Shown: piece after piece, positions 1 through 17,826 of the stretch
Layout: the number at the start of each line of letters is the position of its first letter
Numbering within the stretch: the stretch's first letter is position 1
Source: Corticium candelabrum
Lineage: Eukaryota; Porifera; Homoscleromorpha; Homosclerophorida; Plakinidae
Direction: 5' to 3'
Assembly (NCBI RefSeq): GCF_963422355.1
Contig: NC_085101.1
Span: 2,330,701-2,394,700 of the forward strand
DNA length: 64,000 bases
Translations under genes and position numbers: made by a program
Notes under the pieces: generated by a model
Seen by the model: only the letters and a program-made list of their open reading frames with translations
Told to the model about the DNA's origin: nothing
Databases searched by the model: none

Positions 1-1024
1 TGTTGAGCACTGACTATATAATACAACATTGGGACTAAACAATGAACACATCTGCTGATAGTTGTTTTAGTGCCAATCTGTTTCTGGCATCAAGTATAGT
101 GTTGTGTTGCCTTTGGGGTGCACATTGTACTTGCAGAAGCATTACATATTCTACTTCTGATTTTACTAGGGGCTTTCTATATGCTTGTGTATCTGTATTC
201 TCTAGTCGATGTAATACACAATATCTAATGCTGTGTCATGCAGGGCTTTTCCGGCTATTTTTCAACATCACTGCAGGTAGTACCAGAACCAGCCTGGGGT
301 ATGGGCCAGGGCTCAGTACTCATGAGATGTTTTTATTACATGATTTTTTTATTCTAATCTGCCCAGCTCCAAGTGTCTAATCGTGATGATAGCATTAATA
401 ACGGCATATTATATTAAGTAATTACTAGCTTGTTGCTAGAATGTAATGATTCTTTAAAAATGTGATTATCATGCTTTCATTGAGCCATTGCAATGCTATT
501 ATGATACAGCGTGAGTTCCTAGTATACATTGCAACGAAAACGTATTGCTGTCTTGAACATTGTGCATGACATGTGGATAACATGTTGGTTGCATGCAATG
601 TAGGTAGCATGCATGGTCCCATGGGATGTTCATTTGGCTTCTTGAAGAACAATGAATTCATTTGTTTTGCGATTCTCCTGTAAGATAACCACAGAGTGTA
701 CAACTATTACCTGAACTTTCTGTCATAATGCACATGATTCTTACCTCACTTACTTTCGAGTTCCAAAACGACTGCTGATTAGCTCAACGAATCCTCGAGC
801 ATGACACACGCTTACAAACATACAGACAGAGACATACATACATACAGACAGACAGACCAGAAGTCAATCGAGTAAATCAATTGAGCACGTTCAGAGTAAG
901 CTTCTCTTGAAGCAGTCCACAACTTATTATGGTGTCTTACTTTTACGCTCGTAGCTTAATAATCAATTTCTTAGTAATGTGATTGATATTGGTCAATGTT
1001 TTTAATGTGTTTATTATTTTATAG
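1..1024. other. Probable INF2 intron or upstream sequence, no exon recognised
   Basis: The first recognised INF2 exon begins at 1025 after a clean TTATAG acceptor and is out of phase for a first exon, so this stretch is most simply intron. It contains a short CAGA-rich patch near 830-860. No ORF in it resembles the formin regulatory domain, and no RNA gene was seen. Confidence 0.5.
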
Positions 1025-5841
<4,817 letters not shown>

Positions 5842-6147
5842 TGCCTGGATAATTCAAAGGATGTGACACTTGCAAAGCAAACAGATAGTTTTGGAGGTTT
5901 GAGATGAAACTGTTGCATGTAGAGTACATTTCGTTTGGTAGCCATATCATTTGGGCCAGGTGCAAGGAATAATTTATCATCACTAGAAGCACCATTAGAG
6001 TAAAAATCAATAATTACCAATTTCAACTACTCTAATTGTTGATTTTGCACTAGGTGCTTTTTTAATAATTGAGTCATAAAATTGATTCTGTAGAAATTTG
6101 ACAGTTGTTCAAGCTGTAGTTGTATATTTAGAGTAGATTTTGCAACT

Positions 6148-7902
<1,755 letters not shown>

Positions 7903-8249
7903 AACATCTCTCAAACAAACTGGGAAGTCATAGCTTCTGAGCATTCCAATTGGAAAGGCAAAATCATGACTTGTCTAAGTAGTTTTGAAACAGAGAGAGT
8001 GAAGAAAAGTGAGAGAAAGTCAAATGCGTCATGAAATTCTTACAAGATTCACAAGTTAACTTATATGTCATACATGTAATCGAGGCTGTCGATCATGAAT
8101 TGGAGTTATTGCTCATGAGCGAACTCACAGCAACGTCCCGAAAGCTATGCAACAGTCTCTGTGGTGCTCTTTGTGTACCAGTACATGTCGATCTAAAGCT
8201 GGACTTGCTTCTCATATGCGATCTCATCAACATCAAGATCAGACAACCT

Positions 8250-8643
8250 AACACGGTGTGGAAAATAGGGAATTATTTTGGCTCGGACAGACTGAGCCTT
8301 GGTAGGACATTCTTGTATGGTGTTACATGTTTAACTAAGTGCCTCCCCTACTGCAGCCATTTTGCATGTAATTTTTGATAACCAACTTCCAAAGGAGAAA
8401 TGGCGTTAAAGGCAGCTGAGGTTTTCTCTGGATAACGCATGCTAGGAGGCACCTAAGTTCATGAAATTAGCAGTTACACCATTGGAAAGGCCATCACGTG
8501 CTAAGAGACAAGGTTTACACTATTATATATGCCTACCGGTGATGTTTTGTCCAACACTAGTGCAGTATTTGGTCTGACAAACAACACTGTTAGTGTGACA
8601 TCGTCCTAGCTATGTCCTACTGTTATTTTCCACACTGTAACAG
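8250..8643. mobile_element. MITE-like element with terminal inverted repeats
   Basis: The left end CGGTGTGGAAAATA and the right end TATTTTCCACACTG are imperfect inverted repeats about 390 bp apart. The interior has no transposase. It is likely a non-autonomous DNA transposon; the superfamily is not determined. Confidence 0.5.
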
Positions 8644-9091
8644 TTTCTTTTTCTCGTTTATTTATGTAACACATTGTTCAGGAGTAGTTAGCTTGTAACT
8701 GAGTAGCGTTGAAGGAAGGAAGGAAGGTGTGTGAAAATTACAAAGAGAGCAAGAAAAATGAGAAGACAATAGATGACTGTTATCTCACACCAACACTAAT
8801 AATCGACAAATGGCTTTTCCGAATTGCAGCAGAGCATTCCAAAAACAGGAGACATGTAACGACACAAATATTGCTGTAATGAACTATATAGCTACTGTTA
8901 CAGTATTCTGCATGATGCTCATTGTCTTATGATGAGCCAGGTTCCTCAATTCTGAGGACTGTTTTCAGGTTTTAGGTGTGTGTGAGAGACGAAGAAGTGA
9001 ACTACTGTACTGCATCAAATCGTCAAAGTAGGGTTGCAATAAGATGTGTTGTTTGAAACTGTAGACTCTTCTCTCTTTTGCCGCTGAAGAT

Positions 9092-9095
<4 letters not shown>

Positions 9096-9165
<70 letters not shown>
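9096..9165. repeat. (CA)n microsatellite
   Basis: Perfect CA array of about 70 bp, upstream of PTGES3. Confidence 0.95.
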
Positions 9166-9166
<1 letters not shown>

Positions 9167-9782
9167 AAGAGGATAAAAACCCAACTTGTCTTCCTGCTAT
9201 GGCATCTGATCTCTGCTCTGATAATGAATCATTTTCTGTCAATAATTGCCTCTGATCCAGAATAACCAGAACATTGTTTGTGGTGTTATGCAGTTTGTAG
9301 CAACATAGCGGCATAAATACATTCTTGCTATTATTCTACACCAGGTCTTTTTTAGCACGAATCTAGGCATTAATTAAAGAAATTTATTGTAATAAAATTT
9401 AATTGTGTCTAATTAATATCAATTGTATTAACCTTGGTGCTTTACACATATAAAGGATCTCTCCTCCCACCTTTATCCGTCACTTGTAGACAGCAGTGTG
9501 GGTTACCGAGGCTCAAGCACCTCTGCGCACCACAATTTGAGTCTTTCGTCCAATTTGAACGGCAACTCTCTTTGAAATAACAATCAACAACTTCGATTGC
9601 TGTCTATTCTCTATCCATCTGTATAGATCTAGTTACCATCCAATTCAGCGTTCGTCATCGTAAAACGCAACTTCAAAAATCAATCGTCTACAGTAGTTTT
9701 GCACACCATTCACGCTTACAGGCCATCACGTGTCGGCTGCGCCTGGCCCTGCAAATTCAAACCCATCTTTCGCTTATGACGA

Positions 9783-9790
9783 TGACGTCA
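9783..9790. promoter_or_regulatory. CRE/ATF palindrome TGACGTCA upstream of PTGES3
   Basis: An exact TGACGTCA lies 33 bp before the PTGES3 start codon, where a proximal promoter or 5' UTR is expected. CREB/ATF factors bind this palindrome in animals. A role here is inferred from motif and position only. Confidence 0.45.
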
Positions 9791-9823
9791 TACTATTGAT
9801 GTCAACAGCATCATTGAACCAAC

Positions 9824-12800
9824 ATGGCGGAAGTTTTGTAAGTCATTCGAGTCGAATCTAGTAGTAGTCTGTACATTACAAACTGTTTCTACTTTTGCAG
9901 ACCGTCGCCAGAGGTCGTGTGGGCAGAGCGTTCAGATGTGTTGTACGTCACCATTAGACTAACAGACATACACAACCACAAGCTCGATGTAACGGAAGAA
10001 AAGCTGATTTTTAGGTTTCAATTTTTGAGCAGTTTTAATGAGACCTACGCCAACACTCGAAGCAAGTGTATAGAGCGAGTTTTGTGTTGTAGTGGCACAG
10101 GGGGTACTCAAGATAGACCATACTATTGCGAGTTGGAATTCTTTCGACCTGTCAAACCTCAGGTAAGTAGGCGACCTAGCGGCGTTGAGTTCCGGTGTAG
10201 GTGTAACTGCAATGTACTTTACTTAGTTGATTTATTTGTAATTAGAGGTGATATATGTATATATAGTTTGAAGAGTTCTCCGCATTTTGAGAATGAGATA
10301 TTCAAGGGTTAGTTATGAGTTGTACGTGTACAACGTGTATAGACAGTCCGACAGGAAGACACAATGACATAGAAGATAGTCAGCTGCTGTTTCTGTTCCT
10401 GTGTTTTGCTGTGGCCACGTGTTGTGTGGGAGTTACCCAAATTGTGTCTGTGGTTATTGTTGGTTATTTGGCTTATTAGTACTCCTACATGCGTGAGTGA
10501 GGTAAAGTAATCAGGTTCATGGGTTTGTCTGTGTGTCTGTCTGACTGTCTGTCTGTGTGTCTGTCTGTCTTTTTGTCTGTCTGTCTGTCTTTTTGTCTGT
10601 CTGTCAGTACATATTTCCATGTAAATCAAGCATTTACATCAAGAGAGAATTGTCCACAGCAACACTAACAGGACTACTACTGTCCTGAAGCTTTCAAAAT
10701 TACTCTTAGTACGCTCTATTTTGATGATCTAATCTGGCTATGCTATAAGGTTGTCCGACATGACTTATTCATTGCATCATTGAAGTGTCACTGAAATGAT
10801 TGATTGCCACTTGGTCTTAGACTTGACCATATTTTGTCTGTCTGTTTGTCTGTTCATGTGTCTGTCTATCTGTCTGTCTGTCTGTTGTTGAAATTTAGAG
10901 AGATGGCGGCTCAGTTTGTAATCCATTAGGGCTGAACGTCAGTTTAGACTAGCAGAACATGAGCAATGTAATGGACTGCTGTGGGTTTACTGCTTTTGAC
11001 AATTGCTCATATCTTTGTGATTTGATAATACTAAGGTGACAGACAGACAGATTGTTAGTGTTATTTAAAAAGTAGAGTTGTAGGCATCAACGAAATGTTA
11101 AGGACAGAGAAAAAGTTGATGCAAAATTATTTAGTTAATTAATGTCTTTGCTAACCTTTCCATTATAGTGTTATTATGTGCATATATTGTTCGAAACCTC
11201 TGCATGCATCTGGTTTATGAGAGACTAACAGTAACCCTCGGCTCAATAGAAAATATTTTTGTCATAGTTCTAAGTATCACTGCTTAGCAGCAGTGTGGGT
11301 GTAATTGTAGGGATCTGGTAATTATGCTCTAGATATGTGCATGACGAACATGATGATGCTTTACTCTTACCGTAAGCAAACTAATATAATTAATTATTGA
11401 TTGCGTTTTGTATTCATCCAAATACAAGACCTTGGCCTTGAATTAAATGGTGAAATGCAATAAGCTTGTTTGTGTACTAATAGAAGACATGGGCTTGTAT
11501 TTAGACATGGACTTGCATGGTATTGACTGCAAGATAAGATATTGACTGCACACTGGAGAGTTGCAAGTTGCTTCACTTGTCAATATGTACACCACTTGTA
11601 TCTGTTTACGTGATCGTCCAGCTACATGTACATAAAGGTTACAGCAAGTTGTCTGCAGTGAAACCTTCAAAGTCTGATTCTTCTAAAAATGCTAGATCAC
11701 CTCTTCCTGTTCTATGACATCTACTGGCATCAGCCCAGTTGCTTCCGGTGATTGTGATTTGTCATTGCTGAGGTAGAGATGATGTTTGACTTGCTTCTCA
11801 GTGCTTTCGTCCTTCATGCAGGTCATTGGAGCATCCTCCGTGCCATTAACGTTGGTAGTGATTCCTGCACACTTGAAAGAATATGTGATAGTTTCAAATG
11901 AGTGGTTGAGTAGGCTCAGCTGCAGGTTGAAACAAATCCCGCCTGTATGCATGCAGCTAAAGATAGGGTGGGTTTTTCTATTTAGTCTAGGTCTTTTTAT
12001 TAAGAGCATCACAGAGACTAAGTTGCAAAGTGGTTTGAATTGAAGCCCTGAGGGTTGAATTTTGTTGGGGCTTGTATTTGGACGGATATGTTAATTTTCG
12101 TGTCTATTACAAGCAAAAGGACATGAAAACAGCAAATTGGTATCGTATAGCAATAACACTACCCATAGAGACTCCGAGTCAGAGGAACCAGAGGAGGTAG
12201 AAAGCTAGTGTGCATTAAAGGCACACCTATTAGCGAATTTGGTCTCTCCTAGACCTTGTTTGCTTTGTTTCTGTGCTGCTTTATGTCTGGATGTACTCTA
12301 AACAATGACTGATAATATCATATGAGCTTCTTTTGTGAATTGATGTTTACATGTGGACTTCACATAGTTACGCGTCAGTGGTCTAGAATGTTCCATCTTT
12401 CTGTGGTTCCACGACCTTTTTTTCAATGATGTTTTGTTAGTTATCCCAAGTTCACCGATTTCAGTGAGTAGCGACCACAACTCTGGCGATGTAGAAAGCT
12501 AGCGTGCATTAAAGGAACGTCCACAGACGAATCTCGTCTTTTATTTAGACCTAGACCTCAAGACAGTTAAAACGAAATGGTAACTAGGCAGATGTCTTCA
12601 ACTGGTAGTACACCTTACTCTAGGTACACCTTACTCTAGGTACACCTTACTCTAACCCTAAGAGGATTCTGAAAGTGACTAGAGTTCACACTTCCTACCT
12701 GCAAAGCAGTCACCTACTGTACAGGATATGACTTTCACGTTGTCTGTTTGCACGAAATGTTAGGAGGTACGACCCGTGGCAGCGTTAGTCCATCATTAAT

Positions 12801-15800
12801 TCATGCAAGTAGGCATGGTTGAACGAATCTGTCGAATTTTGCCTCTACATTCCTACTTGGGCTGCTTTGCGCCAGTCAAATGCGTGTAAGTGTTGCTTCC
12901 ATCAAGGAAAACAGAGAGTTTATAATAAAAGGGTCATGAACACTCAGAACCATCCGCATGTATATCCGGATGTTGCACTCACAGTGGCTCAAGGCAGACT
13001 GAAATAGGCACGTGGTTCAAATACGGGGCTTAGGAGGTGCTTATTGGCTGAATAGTAAGACCGCCCTTATAGCGCTGCGCTAGCTTTCTACCTCTTCTGG
13101 AGAGGAACATAGACTTGTCCATGCAAGGAAAGGAAGAGACAAGCTACTGAAAGCTTTGTGCACAATTACAAAAATTACTTATCAGGTATTAGCATCATGT
13201 TGGCAAAAACGACACGAAAATTTGTTCTATTATGAGTTTATAGTAATAGACCTTTGGTTGTGTCTTTCTATTGAATAATTTTTGAATGGCATAGTTCTAT
13301 TCATTAACACAGTATAGTGAATTGTAAATGTGGATTTGTGTTCTGTAGGACACAAAACAAAAGATAACTCAACGAGAGGTTTTTCTGAAATTGACAAAAC
13401 AGGAGTCCGGTTCCTACTGGAACTGTCTAGTGAAGGGTAAAAAGGTAACAAGCAATTTTTCTATTGTGGTTACTGTATGTAATGTTGAGGTAACGAACTG
13501 CATGGGAATGGTGTGTAGCCACATTTTGTACACACTGACTTCAGTCGCTGGAAAGACGAAGATGACTCAGAGCCTGAAGGAGATAACGAGCCCGAACTGG
13601 AAGGAGTGAGACATATAGCATTGTATAACTGTGTGGGTTTGAAATCAGCATTGGTGTCGATGTTTGATAGTTGATGTCACAGATGGGTGGATTGGGTGAT
13701 GATGTATCAGGACTCGAGGTGAGTTGCGACTTATGTCGTGTTGCAGCGAGTAACAGTGAATTGGTGTCTTTACAGGACACACTAGACTCAGACGATAGCG
13801 ACAATGAAGGTAAGCATCAGTGAACTGTGAATTCGGAGTTATAATACGCTGTGTGGCAATTGTGTTTAGTCTCACGTGTTCGATCTTGTAGATTAGTGGG
13901 GTCTCGCTGGTGTGGGCAAATATTTTAGATCTACGGACTTTTAGACTTTATGCATGTTTCTTTCATGTCAAAGTACCGTATCCATCCAAATACAAGCCCC
14001 AGGGCTTGAATTAAATTGTGGACTGCACTAATTGGTTTTTGTGTACTAATAAAAGACCCAGAGCTTGTTTTTAGACAGGGGCTTATATGGTAAAAATACA
14101 CTGACTGCATGCTACAGAGTTGCAAGTTGCTTCACTTGTCAATAATTATGAACACCTCTGTTACACGTGATTGCCCAGCTACATAAAAATTGCAGCAAGT
14201 CGTCTGCAGTAAATAAAGCGTTCAAAGTCTGATTCTTCTGTAAACACTAGATCTTCCTTCTGTTCTTTTTATGGCATGGCCCAGTTCCTTGCACTGATTG
14301 TGATTCATTGTTACTGGGGTAGAGATGATGTTTGACTTTCTTCAGAATGGTTTTGTCCTTCCTTCAAGGTCATTAGAGCATCCTCTTCGCCATCAATGGT
14401 TGGGAGTGATTCCTGCACGCTAGAAAGAATATATAATAATTTCAAATGAGTTGATGAGTAGACATCTCGTCTGCAGGTTGAAACAAATCTCATCTGTACA
14501 CATGCAACTGAAGAAATGGTGTAGTGGGTCTTCTATTCAGTCTGGGTCTTTAATCTTTTATTAAAAACAACACTCAGACTAAGTTGCAAAGTGGTTTGAA
14601 TTGAAGCCCCGGGCTTGAATTTTGGGGAGCTTGTATTTAGACGTATAGGTATATCGGTCATTTGTGCTCTAGGCAGAGGAAATTAGATCAATTTGAAGAG
14701 GAAATTTCTGGTTGATTGTGCACAGATACGTTTGCTATGATTGTGGTTTTGTTGTATGATCAATGTAATGAAACCTGTACAACAATGCAACTTGCTGGAT
14801 TAGAAACAACGTTTGGATATTCGACACAGTGCAAGCTAATGTTTGGTATTGTAGTTCATATCAGTGTGTCACATGATTCTCAAACCTTTACCAAGCCACC
14901 AACAGTACACGATTTCAGTAATAAAACAAATTTAAATGTACTGTCATGGTGACCTTTACAAGGTCTTTGGTTTCTGATAGGAATAAAATTTTACATCTAA
15001 AAGCATCAATTTTATTAATTAGTTGATTACATGTGTTGGTAAGTGTAACATTTTGATACACAAACAGTAAATTAATTAATGCATTATACTAATACATTAA
15101 TACATTAGCTATTTGACTTACCTCAGCCTTTCAACTATTTTGGAAGTATTTCAAATTCTTCTTCAAGCAGGACATTCTGTGTGTATGAAAACAGTCAAGC
15201 TCTGAAAACTATGTCAAACTGATAACTACCGTATTACATAATAAGTGATTGCCATTTCCATTGGTCTAGTAGTACAATTTTTTAGTCTGGCGTCACAATT
15301 TGTGTCATCACCATGGAAATGACAACTCACCCTGTATAATACATGTAGTATGGTTTAGCATAGCCAGTGTTCAGAGCCATTTTAAGTAAAGACAGCCAAA
15401 ACAGGTAGTGTCTTCATCGTCTAAACAACAAGGTGCTTAGGCGTGTTACATATAGTTTATAGACTGGCGAGTGTACACGAAATACACCTGCTGTGCTCAT
15501 GAGTTGGCAAGAGGGTGAAGCCCGACTGCTAATGATCTGGGTGCAGTGGTGTGTATTTTGCTTATACTCTTGCCAGAATGTCTATAACTGGTTTGTAGCA
15601 GCCTAGCTTTGTCTGCACCAATCAGTGTCCAGTATTCACTTAGAGTATGTAGCATATCCTACGTTTGCTACATAATGATTGGTCAATAAACCAGTCGCCC
15701 CACGCACTTATATCGCTCGATTTGTTGAATGGTTAATATGTAGTGGAAGTGGGATGTGTCACTTATTATTCTAAGCAAATACTGGACACTGATTGGTGCA

Positions 15801-16085
15801 GATGAAACTAGGGTGCTACATATTTTTACTACACGACCATATCTCAAGGAAATAAATATTTATTCAGTCATCTATACCCTGACCCGGAAGTTGATATTTA
15901 TGCATTTCAAGTTTTGCTAAAAACAAAAATAAGAATACATGTAGTGTGTTTACAGGCAATAAATATGCCTTTTTCTTTCCAGTAATATAAATGGTTTGTT
16001 TTTAGAGCTTCCTGATCTAGAATCAAAGCCTGTGGAGGATGAGGCGACTGTTTCAAAAGATGATCATGAAGAGGAGAGTGTGTGA
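9824..16085 (+). CDS. PTGES3: Hsp90 co-chaperone p23 / cytosolic prostaglandin E synthase-like
   Basis: p23 binds the closed, ATP-bound Hsp90 dimer and slows ATP hydrolysis. Eight exons join in phase: 9824-9837, 9901-10014, 10093-10162, 13349-13444, 13519-13605, 13683-13718, 13776-13809, 16006-16085 (stop TGA), giving 176 residues; human p23 has 160. The start ATG gives MAEVLPSPEVVWAERSD, the beginning of the CS fold. The core includes KLIF, YYCELEFFRPVKP, KITQREVFL and SGSYWNCL, then DFSRWKDEDDSE, the characteristic WKD motif. An acidic tail follows (MGGLGDD, DSDDSDNEELPDLE) that matches p23. HACD3 shares the CS domain and its start is similar, but it would continue into membrane segments, which are absent. 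Introns hold many repeats, and the 3.2-kb and 2.2-kb ones carry DNA-transposon remnants. Confidence 0.92.
10528..10606. repeat. TCTG-type tetranucleotide array
   Basis: Imperfect TCTG/TGTC repeats with GTGT and TTTT interruptions, in PTGES3 intron 3. The array directly abuts a dispersed repeat that continues to about 10830. Confidence 0.85.
10600..10835. repeat. Dispersed repeat copy bounded by TCTG arrays
   Basis: The sequence after the TCTG array (ACATAT..TCC.T.TA.ATCAA, then CTAATCTGGCTATGCTA and CACTGAAATGATTGAT) recurs in the same order at about 37700-37905, also next to a TCTG array. By eye the copies share roughly two thirds of positions. No ORF or TIR was found. It may be a decayed mobile element. 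Confidence 0.55.
10838..10884. repeat. TCTG-type tetranucleotide array
   Basis: A second array closes the other side of the dispersed repeat in PTGES3 intron 3. Confidence 0.8.
11409..12090 (-). mobile_element. Pogo/Tigger-like element remnant, copy 1
   Basis: About 680 bp with terminal inverted repeats: left TATTCATCCAAATACAAG, right CTTGTATTTGGACGGATA. On the minus strand, 11692-12012 reads SFKCAGITTNVNGTEDAPM. This resembles the C-terminal end of pogo/Tigger transposases, where a kcGIsnaldGtED motif is common. Most of the transposase is missing, so the copy is non-autonomous. It lies in PTGES3 intron 3 and has a partner at 13976-14648. Confidence 0.7.
12187..13104. mobile_element. Inverted-repeat element (AGGTAGAAAGCTAG ends), possibly composite
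   Basis: The left end GAGGAGGTAGAAAGCTAG and the right end CTAGCTTTCTACCTCTTC are inverted repeats about 0.9 kb apart. A third copy of the end motif at about 12489, again followed by GCATTAAAGG, suggests two nested or overlapping elements. No transposase was found. Confidence 0.45.
12607..12655. repeat. Three tandem 16-bp units
   Basis: Three copies of GTACACCTTACTCTAG-type units in PTGES3 intron 3. A single CCCTAA-like end is coincidental; no telomeric array is present. Confidence 0.8.
13976..14648 (-). mobile_element. Pogo/Tigger-like element remnant, copy 2
   Basis: About 670 bp, the same family as 11409-12090 and in the same orientation. Inverted ends: left CATCCAAATACAAGCCCC, right CTTGTATTTAGACG. 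The minus strand retains a decayed DGEEDALM peptide where copy 1 has NGTEDAPM. It is in the last PTGES3 intron. Confidence 0.7.
15231..15342. mobile_element. Short MITE with imperfect inverted ends
   Basis: The left end GTATTACATAATAAGTGATT and the right end, read in reverse complement (GTATTATACAGGGTGAGTTG), share about 30 bp of imperfect inverted repeat, including CATTTCCAT. The element is about 112 bp and lies in the last PTGES3 intron. Confidence 0.5.
15594..15820. mobile_element. MITE with about 42-bp terminal inverted repeats
   Basis: The left arm reads TGTAGCAGCCTAGCTT then TGCACCAATCAGTGTCCAG. The right arm is its near-exact reverse complement (CTGGACACTGATTGGTGCA, then GGGTGCTACA). 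Total length is 227 bp, with no ORF. It is a non-autonomous DNA transposon in the last PTGES3 intron. Confidence 0.75.
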
Positions 16086-16635
16086 GATGAAAATGACTCT
16101 AGCGCTGCAGAATAAGAATACGTCTAGCCAATTCTGTTTGTTTCTGGTTTTCTGTAATGTTGTCATTATCACTGGTTTCTGATCAGATCGACATCGGATC
16201 TGACAATTGCGTGTTTACATGCATGGCACGTGCTTAGCGCGCGTTAGACATGTTCGTGTTGGAATACGAAACTCTGGAATACGAAACTCTGGAACGCTAA
16301 AATTCGCTTTATTTGACATTGCTTGGGCTGAATCCCACCATTCTATTAAAAGTTCAGCTAGCAGGTTTACAGGTAACTTGTTTTCGCGGGCTCATTTGGT
16401 GTTAGGTCTAGCAGACCTCGTAGAACTTAGTGCAAGTCAAAATATTTTACGAACAGTCAAATGGTCGCCGCTAAAGCTATAAAGAACTCAATATGCAATC
16501 CACACGTATACAGACCGGGAAGGTTGCCGGGCGTGTGTTGCAACCAAATATGGTCACGCTTGCGGTTATCCTAGCGCGTTACGCATGGTTCTGAGTTTGC
16601 GCGGTATTTTCAAGGCGAACGCGGGTTTTGTTCTC
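16086..16635. other. PTGES3-SPC25 intergenic interval
   Basis: About 550 bp between the PTGES3 stop and the chosen SPC25 start. It must hold the PTGES3 3' UTR and the SPC25 promoter. An 11-bp direct duplication (GGAATACGAAACTCT type) occurs near 16260-16285. No clear TATA box was seen. Confidence 0.5.
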
Positions 16636-17788
16636 ATGAGTACTTTGTCTCTCATCAGTCGCGACTTTGATCTTTCCTCTGCTGCTACTGACCAGTCGTT
16701 AACGGCCAAATGTAGTAAACTAGAGGCGGTGGTGGAAAGGTTTACCACTTTTCAAACAGAACGGTCCGACAGAGCCAGAGGTAGGTAACTATCAGTTGGT
16801 GTTGTCGTGGATTTGCGTCCTTTGTCAAGCGCTGGAACGCTTTGCTTGTACACGCCGTAACGGCAAATGACAGACCGTGGTGGCCACGCCCTCTCTGCTG
16901 TTTGTCTGTTTGTCTGTCTGTCAATGCATATACTTATTTTATAATTAAATTGTAACTAAAATAATCCGCAAGCAGATAAACAAAACCAAAGTCAGCTGTC
17001 TGTGTCTGACTCTCTTTCTATCGATAGTGTCAAACTTGATGATAGTCTTTCTGTTTGTCGGGTGGTCAGCCGTTCATTGAATTTGTTTTATCTGTGTGTC
17101 TCTCTGTCTGTCGGTCCGTCCGTCTGTCTCCCTCTGTTTGTCTGTCTGTCTGTCAAAGAAATATATTTGCATAAATCAGAACTATTACAAATCAAACTAA
17201 GCAAAGTCTAATACGTGATACACTACAGTTGATCTTAGCAGGGTCTTACGATGATTATCTAACTAAAGAATACTGACAGTCTGTCTGTTTGCCTGTCAAA
17301 CGTATTTCACTATTTATAAAGAACTTTAACTCTACATGAAGGTGCAGCTAAAACAACTGTGCTAAAATTAGTATCCCACATGGGACAGTCTGATACAAAG
17401 CACATTGTACTATGTAGTAAACAGCAACGACAACAACTAATGAGTAGAGTTCTGAATGTCTAGTTCAGTGTCATCCCAGTCTTCTTTCCTTGCCTTAGAG
17501 ATACTGCTCAATTTTCTCATGATGACCTTATAGTTCGATTTCTGACTTCCTGACTGTGTGTCAGTATGTCTGTCTGCCTGTGAGTGCCTGTCTGTCTGTC
17601 TGTCTATGATTGCCTGTCTGTCTGTCTGTCTATGATTGCCTGTCTGTCTGTCTGTCTATGAGTGTCTGTTCGTCTGTCTGTCTGTCTGTCTGTCTGTCAT
17701 TACATATATTTTCAAACATTGAACTATTATACACCATCTAAGCAAAGCAACTAAATACTACCCAAGCCAATAGGGCTTGGTTCTACCT

Positions 17789-17826
<38 letters not shown>

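Noticed and set aside
12640..12662. Telomere-like CCCTAA next to the 16-bp tandem units
   Set aside because: Only one partial copy; the tandem unit itself is unrelated to TTAGGG.
9824..16085. HACD3 (CS-domain hydroxyacyl-CoA dehydratase)
   Set aside because: N-terminal similarity is real, but the acidic tail and absence of membrane exons fit p23.
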